The notes under the pieces are model-generated. The model was not told the DNA's origin, made no database searches, and saw only the letters and a program-made list of their open reading frames with translations. Both the position numbers and the translations under genes were made by a program. A DNA stretch of 64,000 nt from the NCBI GenBank assembly GCA_035649635.1, contig DASRJE010000221.1, positions 148,803-212,802 of the forward strand. Reading direction: 5' to 3'. The DNA is from Gp6-AA40 sp035649635 (GTDB lineage: Bacteria > Acidobacteriota > Vicinamibacteria > Vicinamibacterales > UBA2999). Below are positions 23,679 to 31,906 of the stretch, piece after piece. Position 1 is the first letter of the stretch. Each line of letters begins with the position of its first letter.

Positions 23679-23834
23679 TGATGATTTGAAGGTCTTGGAT
23701 CATTGAATCGTTTTTGATTGGTGGTTGGCGATTGGACAACGGGCGCGCGCTGAACAAACCGAACGAAATCAACAATCAACAATCGTCAATCAACAACGTT
23801 TCAACAATCCAAGATCAGCAATCAAAGATGTAGG
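23679..23834. repeat. AT-rich inverted arrays of heptanucleotides
   Basis: The intergenic gap between two minus-strand genes is strikingly AT-rich. On the right (23767-23829), nine in-phase 7-base units begin AATCAAC and vary. On the left, the complementary type (TTGGTGG, TTGGCGA, TTGGACA) appears. The two arrays can pair imperfectly into a long hairpin. Confidence 0.75.
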
Positions 23835-24542
23835 TTACGCCTTCCGCGGCGGCTGAGCGGGCCTGATCTCCACGCGGCTCGGCAGGCTGCGCGCGGGATG
23901 GGCAATCAGATCGACGATCACCTCTGCGACGTCGTCCGGCATCAGGGCCCATTCCGACTTCGTGTTCGACAACCCCCCGAAGCCGGTGTTCACCGATCCA
24001 GGCAGCACGTAGGCGACGCGAATGCCGTCGTAGCGGACCTCCTGCATCAGCGCCTCACTGAATGCGTTCAAGGCCGATTTCGATGCGCAGTACGCGGCGC
24101 CGTTCACGAACGCGTTCTTGGAGGCCAGGCTGCTGATGTTGATGATCCAGCCGCCGCCGCGCGTCTTGAGATGCGGCAGAGCCGCATGACAGCAGTAGAA
24201 GACGCCGCTCAGATTCGTGTCGATGATGCGGTGCCACTCGTCGACCGCCATCTCCGACACCGAGCGAAACACGCCGACGCCGGCGTTGTTGATGAGGATG
24301 TCGAGACCACCGAACTTCGACACCGTCTGCGCGAGCGCAGCCTCGACGTCGGCATATTTCCGAACGTCAGCGCGAAGCCCCAGGACGGTCCCGCCCAGGG
24401 ACTTCACCGCCGAGTCGATGCGACTTTGATCCGTTCCCGTGATGGCAACCGCAGCTCCGCTTGCGACCAGGGCTTTCGCTGACGCCAGACCGATCCCGCG
24501 CGAACCACCCGTTACGAACGCGACCTTACCAGTGAGAGTCAT
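23835..24542 (-). CDS. short-chain dehydrogenase/reductase (SDR family)
   Basis: Classical SDR of 235 residues: cofactor motif TGGSRGIG, NNAG structural motif, the Ser in NISSLAS, and catalytic Tyr-Lys in AYCASKSALN. The residues following the second strand (TGTDQSRID) suggest NADP preference. Closest in style to 3-oxoacyl-ACP reductase FabG-like enzymes, but no fatty-acid genes are nearby, so the substrate is unassigned. It is divergent from the degenerate malate-dehydrogenase-like gene. Confidence 0.88.
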   Translation of the reverse strand: MTLTGKVAFVTGGSRGIGLASAKALVASGAAVAITGTDQSRIDSAVKSLGGTVLGLRADVRKYADVEAALAQTVSKFGGLDILINNAGVGVFRSVSEMAVDEWHRIIDTNLSGVFYCCHAALPHLKTRGGGWIINISSLASKNAFVNGAAYCASKSALNAFSEALMQEVRYDGIRVAYVLPGSVNTGFGGLSNTKSEWALMPDDVAEVIVDLIAHPARSLPSRVEIRPAQPPRKA

Positions 24543-24604
24543 ATGTCGATACGCATGTCAGGGGCCCCCTGGAGCGGGGCCGAACTAGAATACTCCACAG
24601 ATTC

Positions 24605-25453
24605 GTGTCGACTGTTTGCATCATCGGGGCCGGAGAACTCGGGGGCGCGTGCGCCCACGCGCTCGCACGCAGTGAACGCGTGGGCCGCATCATCCTCCTC
24701 GATGACGCGGCCGGGGTGGCGGCGGGCAAGGCGCTGGACATTCAACAGGCAGGAGCCGTCGACGGTTCTCACACGCATCTCGAAGGAAGCGCCGACCTCT
24801 CTCGCGCCATCGGAGCGGCGGTCTGCATCATCGCGGATCGGAGCGGCCGGTCGTCGAACGAGTGGCAAGGCGACGAAGCGCTCGTGATGATGAGCCGCCT
24901 GGCTCCGTATCTCACTGAATCTCCCATCGTGTTTGCGGGGCCATCTCAGGCGGCGCTTATCGCCAGTGCCGCACGCGAACTGCACATCCGGCGCGAACGC
25001 CTGATCGGTTCCGCGGCGGAGGCTTTATGTGGCGCTGTGAAGTCGATGGTGGCGATCGAGGCACAGTGCTCGCCCACGGAAATCGGACTGACCGTGCTCG
25101 GTGCGCCTCCGCGCGGCTTCGTGGTCCCGTGGAGCGAGGCGTCGATTGGCGGCCACGCGTTGGAGCGTGTCCTGACGCAAGTCCAGGTCTCACGTATCGA
25201 GAATCGCCTGGCGCGTCTCTGGCCACCCGGTTCTTTCGCGCTCGGGCTGGCCGCAACACGAGTCACTGAGGCGCTGGTCTTGTCCGCGCGCCGGACGTTT
25301 AGCGTGATCACCGTGCTCGGCGGCGAATTCGGCGCTCGTGGCCGGGTTGGCGTGCTACCTGCGATCCTGTCCAAACAGGGCATCGTTGCCACCCGGGTGC
25401 CGGCGCTGAATACGCGCGAACGCGTCCAGGTCGAAAACGCCATAGCCGGCTGA
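24605..25453 (+). CDS. degenerate lactate/malate dehydrogenase homologue
   Basis: A 282-residue Rossmann protein with the NAD motif CIIGAGELGGACAHAL and the acidic LLDDAAG that binds the adenosine ribose. The fold continues like LDH/MDH (AAGKALDIQQAG, RLIGSAAEAL). At the active site, the usual GxHGDTMVPL, whose His is catalytic, reads GAPPRGFVVPW, and the mobile-loop arginines are missing. It therefore probably cannot oxidise malate in the canonical way. The start is a GTG at 24605. It could be a pseudoenzyme or have a new substrate. Confidence 0.75.
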   Translation: MSTVCIIGAGELGGACAHALARSERVGRIILLDDAAGVAAGKALDIQQAGAVDGSHTHLEGSADLSRAIGAAVCIIADRSGRSSNEWQGDEALVMMSRLAPYLTESPIVFAGPSQAALIASAARELHIRRERLIGSAAEALCGAVKSMVAIEAQCSPTEIGLTVLGAPPRGFVVPWSEASIGGHALERVLTQVQVSRIENRLARLWPPGSFALGLAATRVTEALVLSARRTFSVITVLGGEFGARGRVGVLPAILSKQGIVATRVPALNTRERVQVENAIAG

Positions 25454-25505
25454 CCGGCTGGATCGCTGACAAATGAACTCCAGCTCTCCCCGGTCAAGAC
25501 GGCTC

Positions 25506-25524
25506 GCCCGCACGAAGTGCGGGC
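25506..25524. terminator. hairpin downstream of the malate-dehydrogenase homologue
   Basis: A perfect 8-bp GC stem (GCCCGCAC/GTGCGGGC) with a GAA loop, 53 bases after the stop codon. There is no clear T-tract. Confidence 0.45.
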
Positions 25525-25538
25525 AAGACACGCTGACA

Positions 25539-25606
25539 CCAGCGAGGCGGAGCCACGTGTTCGTCGGTCCGAGGCGCAGCCTCGGACCGAGGCGCAGCCT
25601 CGCTGG
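25539..25606. repeat. nested hairpins upstream of the M28 peptidase
   Basis: An outer stem CCAGCGAGGC/GCCTCGCTGG (25539-25548 with 25597-25606) encloses a perfect inner hairpin GTCCGAGGC-GCA-GCCTCGGAC (25567-25587). It ends 16 bases before the predicted peptidase start and could act on its mRNA or terminate upstream transcription. Confidence 0.5.
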
Positions 25607-25622
25607 GGTAGGATCGATCTGA

Positions 25623-27245
25623 ATGGGATCGCCTGCACTTTCGCACCATCGGACCTTGTCACCTTCGGACCATCGGACCTCGTCACTGTCGCACCGGCGC
25701 ACCGGCGCACCTTCGCACGTAATAGTTGGTGTCCTCGGTCTCGTCCTGACGTGCCTCTCGGTCATCGCTGCGGAAACCGAGATTGCGCCCGATACGGTGT
25801 TGCAGCACATCAAGTTCTTGTCCTCCGACGAGCTCAAAGGTCGTGGCAACGGCTCGCCCGAACTTGAAACAGCCGGCAACTACATCGCGCAACAGTTCAA
25901 GACCGTCGGCCTGCAACCCGGCGGCACCACCAACGAGTGGTTCCAGCCCTTTCAACTGATCGCCGGGTTAACGATCGGATCGGGAAATACGTTGTCGGTG
26001 AGTCTAAAGGGCCGGACCGTGAACCTCGCGCTTGGAGTCAGCTATTACCCGCTGTCGGCGCCGTCGAACGAGGATCCCGCCAAGCCCTCAACCGACCTGC
26101 ACGCCTTGCCGGTTGTGTTCGCGGGCTACGGGCTCACGGTTCCGGGCGTCTACGACGACTACGGCCGCATCGATGTCAGTGGCAAAGCCGTCCTCATTTT
26201 CAGCCACGAGCCTCAGGAACGAGACGCCAGCAGCCGGCTCAACGGCACACGAGCGATGCCGCAGACCACGCTCTCAGCAAAGGCCTCGGTCGCGCGCAAC
26301 CGGGGCGCGAAGATTCTGCTCGTCGTCGGTGACCCGTCACACCGCGTGGATGACGCGCCCTACAGCTTGTTTGGAAGCGATCCGGACGCTGAGGACCTCG
26401 GCATTCCTGTCTTGAGAGTGCGGCGCGAGGAGATGCAGCCGCTGCTCGATGCCTGGCAGCTCGATGCAACGGCGCGCCAGATCGATGGTGACCTCATGCC
26501 CAGGTCGCGCGATCTGCCCGAGGGAAAAGTCGAGTACGTCGAGCACATCGCGAAGAATCGCCGCACGGTACGGAACGTGATCGGCGTGTTGCCGGGCAGC
26601 GACCCAGCGCGCGCCAAGGAAGCCATCGTAATCGGCGCCCACTACGATCACGTCGGGCTGGGTGGCCGACTCTCGGTGTCGCCGGAGAGAGCTGGAGAGA
26701 TTCACAATGGCGCCGACGACAACGCCTCCGGCACCGCGTCGATTATCGAGATCGCCAGGGCCGCCGTCGCTAATCGCAGCCGCTTTCCACGCACGTTGAT
26801 CTTCGTCGCCTTCGCGGGTGAAGAGCGTGGGCTCCTCGGCTCGGCGGCGTACGTCAGCGAACCGCGCGTGCCTGTGGAGAGCACGATCGCGATGCTGAAT
26901 CTGGACATGATTGGCCGCGCGAACGGATCCGTGGACGTGAGTGGGCTCGATGCGGCGCCATCGATGGAGGCCGACCTCACGGTGGCAGTCAAAACCAGCG
27001 CATCCCCGCTCAAGATTAAACGCGAAGGTCCCGGCGCCGGGCGCAGTGACGACTACAACTTCCTCGCGCGTCGCATTCCGGCGATCAACTTCTTCACCGG
27101 GTTCCACGGCGACTACCACCGGCCCGGCGACGACTGGGAAAAGATCGATGCGATCGGAACCAGCCAGGTTGCCCGGTTGGCGCTCGAACTGGCCGCGGCG
27201 CTCGCCAATCGAGCGTCACGGCCGGAGTTCGTCTCTACGCAGTAA
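25623..27245 (+). CDS. exported M28-family zinc aminopeptidase
   Basis: A 540-residue metallopeptidase with a protease-associated insert (about residues 150-260) and an M28 catalytic domain. The zinc ligands are recognisable in GAHYDHVGL, GADDNASGTAS, the catalytic Glu pair in AGEERGLLGS, LDMIGR, and the final His in FHGDYHRPGD. The signal-like segment VIVGVLGLVLTCLSVIAA starts only at about residue 33. The residues before it (SHHRTLSP, SDHRTSSL, SHRRTGAP) are translated from a 10-unit octanucleotide repeat. No better start codon lies between the repeat and the signal, so the true N terminus is uncertain. Confidence 0.85.
   Translation: MGSPALSHHRTLSPSDHRTSSLSHRRTGAPSHVIVGVLGLVLTCLSVIAAETEIAPDTVLQHIKFLSSDELKGRGNGSPELETAGNYIAQQFKTVGLQPGGTTNEWFQPFQLIAGLTIGSGNTLSVSLKGRTVNLALGVSYYPLSAPSNEDPAKPSTDLHALPVVFAGYGLTVPGVYDDYGRIDVSGKAVLIFSHEPQERDASSRLNGTRAMPQTTLSAKASVARNRGAKILLVVGDPSHRVDDAPYSLFGSDPDAEDLGIPVLRVRREEMQPLLDAWQLDATARQIDGDLMPRSRDLPEGKVEYVEHIAKNRRTVRNVIGVLPGSDPARAKEAIVIGAHYDHVGLGGRLSVSPERAGEIHNGADDNASGTASIIEIARAAVANRSRFPRTLIFVAFAGEERGLLGSAAYVSEPRVPVESTIAMLNLDMIGRANGSVDVSGLDAAPSMEADLTVAVKTSASPLKIKREGPGAGRSDDYNFLARRIPAINFFTGFHGDYHRPGDDWEKIDAIGTSQVARLALELAAALANRASRPEFVSTQ
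25642..25721. repeat. ten-unit octanucleotide array inside the M28 reading frame
   Basis: Ten consecutive 8-base units of the CGCACCAT/CGGACCTT type run in perfect phase. Three units equal eight codons, which produces an octapeptide pattern centred on H-R-T in the predicted N terminus of the peptidase. Confidence 0.85.
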
Positions 27246-27259
27246 CTGGACTCCGTAGG

Positions 27260-27285
27260 GCGGGTCCTGCTTTTTGGACCCGCCG
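27260..27285. terminator. terminator-like hairpin between convergent genes
   Basis: Stem GGCGGGTCC/GGACCCGCC with a TGCTTTTT loop, 14 bases after the M28 stop and before the convergent sigma-factor stop. A second stem (GCCGGGTCT/AGACCCGGC, 27292-27317) follows immediately, giving one hairpin per direction. Confidence 0.6.
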
Positions 27286-27316
27286 GGCGAGCCGGGTCTG
27301 GAAATCAAGACCCGGC

Positions 27317-27952
27317 CTACGAGTACGCGGGAGTCGGCCGATGCAGCGAGAGACCTGACGCGAACGCCTGCAGCCGTTCCCGGAGCAACAAACGACCGCG
27401 ATGCAGACGCGACTTCAGCGTCTGGTCCTTGACCTTCAAGCGCGTGCTGGCTTCCTCGGTCGTAAGCCCCTTGAAGTCGCGCAGGATCACCGGCTCGCGG
27501 TAAATCTCGGGCAACTCCTGCACCGCAACCTCGACAGCGCGCCTCAATTCAAAGCGCAGCAGTTCCTCGTCCGGCATGTGAGACCAATCCGCCGGAGCCG
27601 CGGTCGCGCGAGGTGTGCCCTCGTCTGATGCTTCGAACGCGGCAAGCGCCCGATCGCGCTCCTGCTCAGCCGCGCGCTCACCTCGATGCTGGCGCAGGCG
27701 CGACATCGCGGTGTTGAACGTAATCCGGTAGATCCACGACGAGAGGGCGGAATCCCCACGAAACGCGCCAATCTTGCGATACACCTTCATTAGCACGTCC
27801 TGCGTGACTTCTTCAGCGTCCTCGCGATTTTTCAAATGACGCAGCGCCAACTGGTGAATTCGCGGCCCATACAGCTCTGCCAATTTTCTGACCGCCGCCT
27901 GATCTCCTCTTTGAAGCCCGTCAATAAGCAACCGATCCTGGGTCCTGTCCAT
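27317..27952 (-). CDS. ECF-type RNA polymerase sigma factor
   Basis: A 211-residue sigma-70 family protein of the extracytoplasmic-function group. Region 2 is in the first half (DVLMKVYRKIGAFRGDSALSSW, YRITFNTAMSRLRQ). Region 4 is near the end, with the helix-turn-helix ILRDFKGLTTEEASTRL, VKDQTLKSRLHRGRLLL. The linker is acidic and alanine-rich and longer than usual. No anti-sigma gene adjoins it: it is convergent with the M28 peptidase and divergent from a CNNM protein. Its control may therefore be encoded elsewhere or be transcriptional. Confidence 0.9.
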   Translation of the reverse strand: MDRTQDRLLIDGLQRGDQAAVRKLAELYGPRIHQLALRHLKNREDAEEVTQDVLMKVYRKIGAFRGDSALSSWIYRITFNTAMSRLRQHRGERAAEQERDRALAAFEASDEGTPRATAAPADWSHMPDEELLRFELRRAVEVAVQELPEIYREPVILRDFKGLTTEEASTRLKVKDQTLKSRLHRGRLLLRERLQAFASGLSLHRPTPAYS

Positions 27953-28085
27953 GGGGTTCCGCCTCTATCTTGCTGAACACCGACCAAATCGGTCTTATTC
28001 CAACCCGGATGACAACCATCGAAGTCATTGCTCAGCAACCGGTTACGCCCGGACACAAAAACGGTGCTAAGTACTTGGGCGCTCA

Positions 28086-29405
28086 ATGGTCCTTGCGGCC
28101 ATCCTCGTCATCGCGGCGCTTCTGCTCGTTAACGCCCTTTACGTCGCGGCCGAATTTGCGGCCGTCAGCGTGCGTCGCAGCCGGCTCCATCAGCTTGCGG
28201 AAAACGGCAATCCGTTCGCGGCCTGGCTGCTGCCGATCGTCGAGTCGCCGGCGGCGCTCGATCGCTACATCGCCGCCTGCCAGATCGGCATCACGATTTC
28301 GAGCCTCGTTCTCGGCGCCTACGCACAGGCCACGCTTGCCGTCTGGCTGGCCCCGTACTTCGAGGCCCTGGGTGGACTTCAAGAGGTCGTCGCCCAGTCG
28401 ACGTCCACCATCGTCGTGTTGCTGGCTCTGACGGTCGCGCAAGTGGTTTTCGCGGAGCTCGTGCCCAAGTCGCTGGCGCTTCAATACCCCACCCAGACGG
28501 CCCTCTACACGCTCATCCCGATGGTCGCCTCGCAGTGGGTGTACCGCCCATTCATCAAATGGCTGAATGGATCGGGACTCCTGATCCTTCGTTTGCTCGG
28601 CGCGCGACATCAGGCTCATCGCCACATCCATTCACCGGACGAGATCGAACTGCTGATCGCGGAAAGCCGTGATGGCGGTCTGCTCGAGCCGGACGAGCAT
28701 CGCCGACTGCAACGTGCCCTGCGACTCAACCTGCGCCAGGGCCGTCAACTGATGGTTCCTCGAAAGAGGATCTCGGCAATCTCAATCGATACACCGCTCA
28801 ACGAGGTTGTGAGCGTGGTCGCGCAAAGTCCCTACTCGAGGGTGCCGGTGTATCGAGAAAGCCTCGACAACATCGTCGGCATCCTGCGCACGAAGGACCT
28901 GGTCCGTTGGTTCGTCGAAGGACGGCCAGGCGCAACGCTCGCCGAACTGATTCGCCCGATTCCATCCGTGCACGAGAGCGTCACGGCCGATCGAATCCTC
29001 AAAGACCTTCGCGAACGCCGATCGCATCAGGCGCTCGTCGTGGATGAATCCGGTGGCACGGCAGGACTTCTCACGCTGGCCGATGTGTTGACCGAGTTGC
29101 TCGGCCACGTCGGCGACGAGTTCAGATCTGGCCAGCTTGCCACTGAAACACTTACCGACGGACGAGTCCGGCTTCCCGGAGAAGTCGGCGTCGACGATGC
29201 GGCAATGGTTCTCGAGACGACGTGGGAAACCGACGCATCGACGGTGGGAGGCCTAGTGACAGAGGCGTTGGGACACATCCCCGCTGAGGGAGAGACAGTC
29301 GTGATCGGCGATTTCGAGTTCGAGGTCGAACGTGTAACGGATCGCATCCCGCAGTTGGTCGTCGCCCGCCGCGTGGTGCCTGTTTCGTCTGAGGACCGGC
29401 GATGA
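28086..29405 (+). CDS. CNNM/CorC-family membrane protein (hemolysin-like), copy 1
   Basis: A 439-residue protein with an N-terminal DUF21/CNNM transmembrane domain (about residues 1-180, several helices, including VFAELVPKSLAL), a CBS pair (about 205-335, SPYSRVPVYRESLDNIVGIL and QALVVDESGGTAGLLTLADVL) and a C-terminal CorC/HlyC transporter-associated domain. The family handles magnesium or cobalt efflux in several bacteria; the older hemolysin name is not functional evidence. The downstream paralogue overlaps by ATGA. Confidence 0.9.
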   Translation: MVLAAILVIAALLLVNALYVAAEFAAVSVRRSRLHQLAENGNPFAAWLLPIVESPAALDRYIAACQIGITISSLVLGAYAQATLAVWLAPYFEALGGLQEVVAQSTSTIVVLLALTVAQVVFAELVPKSLALQYPTQTALYTLIPMVASQWVYRPFIKWLNGSGLLILRLLGARHQAHRHIHSPDEIELLIAESRDGGLLEPDEHRRLQRALRLNLRQGRQLMVPRKRISAISIDTPLNEVVSVVAQSPYSRVPVYRESLDNIVGILRTKDLVRWFVEGRPGATLAELIRPIPSVHESVTADRILKDLRERRSHQALVVDESGGTAGLLTLADVLTELLGHVGDEFRSGQLATETLTDGRVRLPGEVGVDDAAMVLETTWETDASTVGGLVTEALGHIPAEGETVVIGDFEFEVERVTDRIPQLVVARRVVPVSSEDRR

Positions 29406-30721
29406 CGGAGATCCTGGTCCCGATTGGAATCATCGTCTTCCTCATCCTGGCCAACGGTCTATTTGTCGCCGCGGAATTCGCGATCGTTGGAGCAACACGC
29501 GCGAGCATCGAGCACCAGGCCTCGCAGGGCAGCCGGCTGGCGGCGCGCGTACTGGCAGTGCTCGAGGATCCCGTGCGCCAGGATCGTTACATCGCGACGA
29601 CGCAAATCGGTATCTCTGTCGCAAGCCTCGGACTGGGGATGTACGGCGAACACTGGCTGGCCAACCAGATGCAGCCGTGGTTCGTGCGTTTCGAGATGTT
29701 CGGCTGGATTGCCGCGCACACAGTTGCCAGCGTGATCGCCGTTGCCGTGCTGACGTATCTGCACATCGTCGTTGGCGAAATGGTTCCCAAGGCGCTGGCG
29801 CTGCAACGGGCGGGCAAGACCGTGCTCTACGTGTCGCCCGTCATCGCCGTCCTGCAGCGCATCATTCTGCCGCTCGTGGTGATGCTCAACTCAGTGGGCA
29901 ACCGTCTGCTGCGCCTCGCGGGAATCGAGCGGCGCGAAGTCGAACGAGAGCGTTATCACACGGCCGAGGAGCTCGAGTTCATCGTCCGCGAAAGCCAGGA
30001 AGGTGGCATGCTGCGCGGCGAGGCGGGGCAGATCCTGCGCGACCTGTTCGAGTTCGGCGATCGAACTGCCGGCGAGGTCATGGTGCCGCGCGTGCTCTTG
30101 GCCGGTATTCCAGTCGGCGCCGAGCCTGACGAGCTCAGAGCAATCGTCCGAACGCAACCGCATACACGCTACCCGGTCTACAGCGGCGACCTCGACAACA
30201 TCATCGGCAGCCTGCACATCAAAGAGATCCTCAGGCATCTCGTCTCGAACCAGCCGGTCGCAGCGCGGGATGCGAGGGCATTGCCGTACGTTCCGGGACC
30301 GGCGTACCTCGACGAGGTCATTGCCGCGATGCGGCGATTTCGCGCGCAGATGGCCGTCGTCATGGATCAGCACGGCGGAACGGCCGGACTCGTCACGATC
30401 GAAGACCTCTTCGAGGAAGTGGTCGGTGACATCGACGAGGGCCGGGCGCGCGGCCCCATTGTGCGCGAAGCGGATGGACGCGTGCGCGTGCGCGGCACAG
30501 TGCGACTCGATGAGGCGGGAGAAGCGCTCGGCCGGTCGATCGACCACGAGAAAGTGACCACGATCAGTGGTCTCGTGCTGCTGCTCCTCAATCGACCCGC
30601 ATCAGCGGGCGACGTGGTGACCTGGCGCAATGTCAGGATCGAAGTTGGATCAACAGCCGGACGCGGCGTCGGTGAAGCCGTGCTGTCGCTGATCAAGACG
30701 ACGCCGCATCCAGGTCATTGA
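29402..30721 (+). CDS. CNNM/CorC-family membrane protein, copy 2
   Basis: Also 439 residues with the same architecture as its upstream neighbour: CNNM domain (including IVVGEMVPKALALQ), CBS pair (HTRYPVYSGDLDNIIGSLHIKEIL, MAVVMDQHGGTAGLVTIEDLFEEVVGDI) and CorC/HlyC domain. The MVPR motif after the membrane domain and the EDLFEEVVGDI motif are closer to the family consensus than in copy 1, which may mean that copy 2 is the more conserved half. The ATGA overlap suggests equal expression and a possible heterodimer. Confidence 0.9.
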   Translation: MTEILVPIGIIVFLILANGLFVAAEFAIVGATRASIEHQASQGSRLAARVLAVLEDPVRQDRYIATTQIGISVASLGLGMYGEHWLANQMQPWFVRFEMFGWIAAHTVASVIAVAVLTYLHIVVGEMVPKALALQRAGKTVLYVSPVIAVLQRIILPLVVMLNSVGNRLLRLAGIERREVERERYHTAEELEFIVRESQEGGMLRGEAGQILRDLFEFGDRTAGEVMVPRVLLAGIPVGAEPDELRAIVRTQPHTRYPVYSGDLDNIIGSLHIKEILRHLVSNQPVAARDARALPYVPGPAYLDEVIAAMRRFRAQMAVVMDQHGGTAGLVTIEDLFEEVVGDIDEGRARGPIVREADGRVRVRGTVRLDEAGEALGRSIDHEKVTTISGLVLLLLNRPASAGDVVTWRNVRIEVGSTAGRGVGEAVLSLIKTTPHPGH

Positions 30722-30728
30722 ACCGACT

Positions 30729-31208
30729 CTAGAACTGCGAGCGGACTCTCAGCGGTGATTCGCTGTCCGCGCTGGCGAAGTCGAGCGTTTCGAACGTGCC
30801 GTTCGTCGTCCAGCGAACACGACGGACGCTAGTGCCCCCGCTGCTTCGATCTGCCCGGACGTAGACGAGGATCTCGGAATACGCGCCCGCCGCCTTGTTC
30901 TCGACAAACCGGCGAGCTATCTCGTGGGCATCGCTGATTTGCCGCGCCTCGACATCGATCACCAGCGCCTCCAGGTGAGACTGGTGCCCAAGCGTGCGCC
31001 ATCGTCCGTGCGTTGCCGAAAACCAGCACTGGAGAGCGGCGGAGGAGAGAAGATCCTCATCTGTGCCGTTCTCACACAGCGGGATGCCGTAGTCCTGGAC
31101 GCGGGCCTTCCGCAGCGCACAGCCTGCCAACAACACGCTGGACGTCAGGAGAGCCGCGCACACGCAAACGGCATTTCGCGACAGCGACAGGGCCACTACG
31201 CGGCGCAC
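30729..31208 (-). CDS. predicted lipoprotein of unknown function
   Basis: A 159-residue protein with a lipoprotein signal ending in the lipobox LLAGC (Cys at about residue 30). The mature part contains a paired Cys region (IPLCENGTDE, ALQCWFSATHGRW) that could form a disulfide. It also has a beta-rich half (YSEILVYVRADRSS, RRVRWTTNGTFETLDF) like a small periplasmic domain. No family is recognised. It overlaps the 3' end of lipB by 13 bases and may simply be co-transcribed with it. Confidence 0.7.
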   Translation of the reverse strand: MRRVVALSLSRNAVCVCAALLTSSVLLAGCALRKARVQDYGIPLCENGTDEDLLSSAALQCWFSATHGRWRTLGHQSHLEALVIDVEARQISDAHEIARRFVENKAAGAYSEILVYVRADRSSGGTSVRRVRWTTNGTFETLDFASADSESPLRVRSQF

Positions 31209-31870
31209 CTTTCGAACACCTCTGAGAATCGGCGCACGAGCGCATCCTGCACTTCATCGAGCGCGATCGTTCGTCCGGTCACTCGTTCAAGCGAGGTGAC
31301 ACCGCGATCGGAAATGCCGCACGGCACAATCAGCTTGAAATGATCGAGATCCGTTCGGACGTTGAAGGCGAATCCGTGACTCGTGATCCAACGCGAGATG
31401 CGAATCCCGATCGCGCCGATCTTGTCTGCCCCGACCCATGTACCTGTCAGGCCGGCGATGCGCCCCGCTGAAATGCCGAAGTCAGCGCACGTCCGGATCA
31501 TCACTTCCTCGAGATCGCGCACGTATTTGTGGACGTCACAACGGTCCGGCCGCAGGTCGAGGATCGGGTAACCGACAATCTGCCCGGGACCGTGGTAGGT
31601 GACGTCGCCACCACGGCCAGTCTCATGGACCTCGATCCCGAGCTCGGCCAGCCGCTCACCCGTGGTTATGACGTTCGCACGCGCAACCTCGCTTCGAACC
31701 CCGAGCGTGATGACCGGCGCGTGTTCGAGCAGGAGCAGCAGATCCGGAACTCGGTTGGCGCGTCGCGCCTCGACCAGCTCGCGCTGGAGTTCCAGCGCCT
31801 CGTCGTAACCGACGAGACCCAACCGTCGGATTTCCAGTTGGCGCAACGCCGAAATGACCCCGGGGGTCAT
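31196..31870 (-). CDS. lipB: lipoyl(octanoyl) transferase LipB
   Basis: Transfers octanoate from acyl carrier protein to lipoyl domains. The signature block RGGDVTYHGPGQIVGYPI is near residue 85, the catalytic Lys is in ADKIGAIGIRISRWITSHGFAFNV, and the catalytic Cys is in LIVPCGI. The 224-residue length is usual. The predicted ATG and first residues (MTPGVIS) lie within a palindromic repeat. Downstream GTG/TTG codons give no better start. Placement after lpd and the E2 gene is logical, since E2 is a LipB substrate. Confidence 0.94.
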   Translation of the reverse strand: MTPGVISALRQLEIRRLGLVGYDEALELQRELVEARRANRVPDLLLLLEHAPVITLGVRSEVARANVITTGERLAELGIEVHETGRGGDVTYHGPGQIVGYPILDLRPDRCDVHKYVRDLEEVMIRTCADFGISAGRIAGLTGTWVGADKIGAIGIRISRWITSHGFAFNVRTDLDHFKLIVPCGISDRGVTSLERVTGRTIALDEVQDALVRRFSEVFERCAA

Positions 31871-31905
31871 TTCGGCCCAATCCCCATGAAATGACCCCCG
31901 GGGTC
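31851..31905. repeat. CCCCGGGGGTCATTT palindromic element, copy 3
   Basis: Inverted repeat of 55 bases: GAAATGACCCC/GGGGGTCATTTC on the left and GAAATGACCCCC/GGGGTC on the right. It occupies the whole E2-lipB gap, ends one base before the E2 stop, and contains the lipB start codon. Confidence 0.88.
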
Positions 31906-31906
31906 T

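Noticed and set aside
27953..28085. ECF-type promoter (GGAAC -35) before the sigma-factor gene
   Set aside because: A GGAAC occurs, but only a few bases from the start codon, where it cannot serve as a -35 element.
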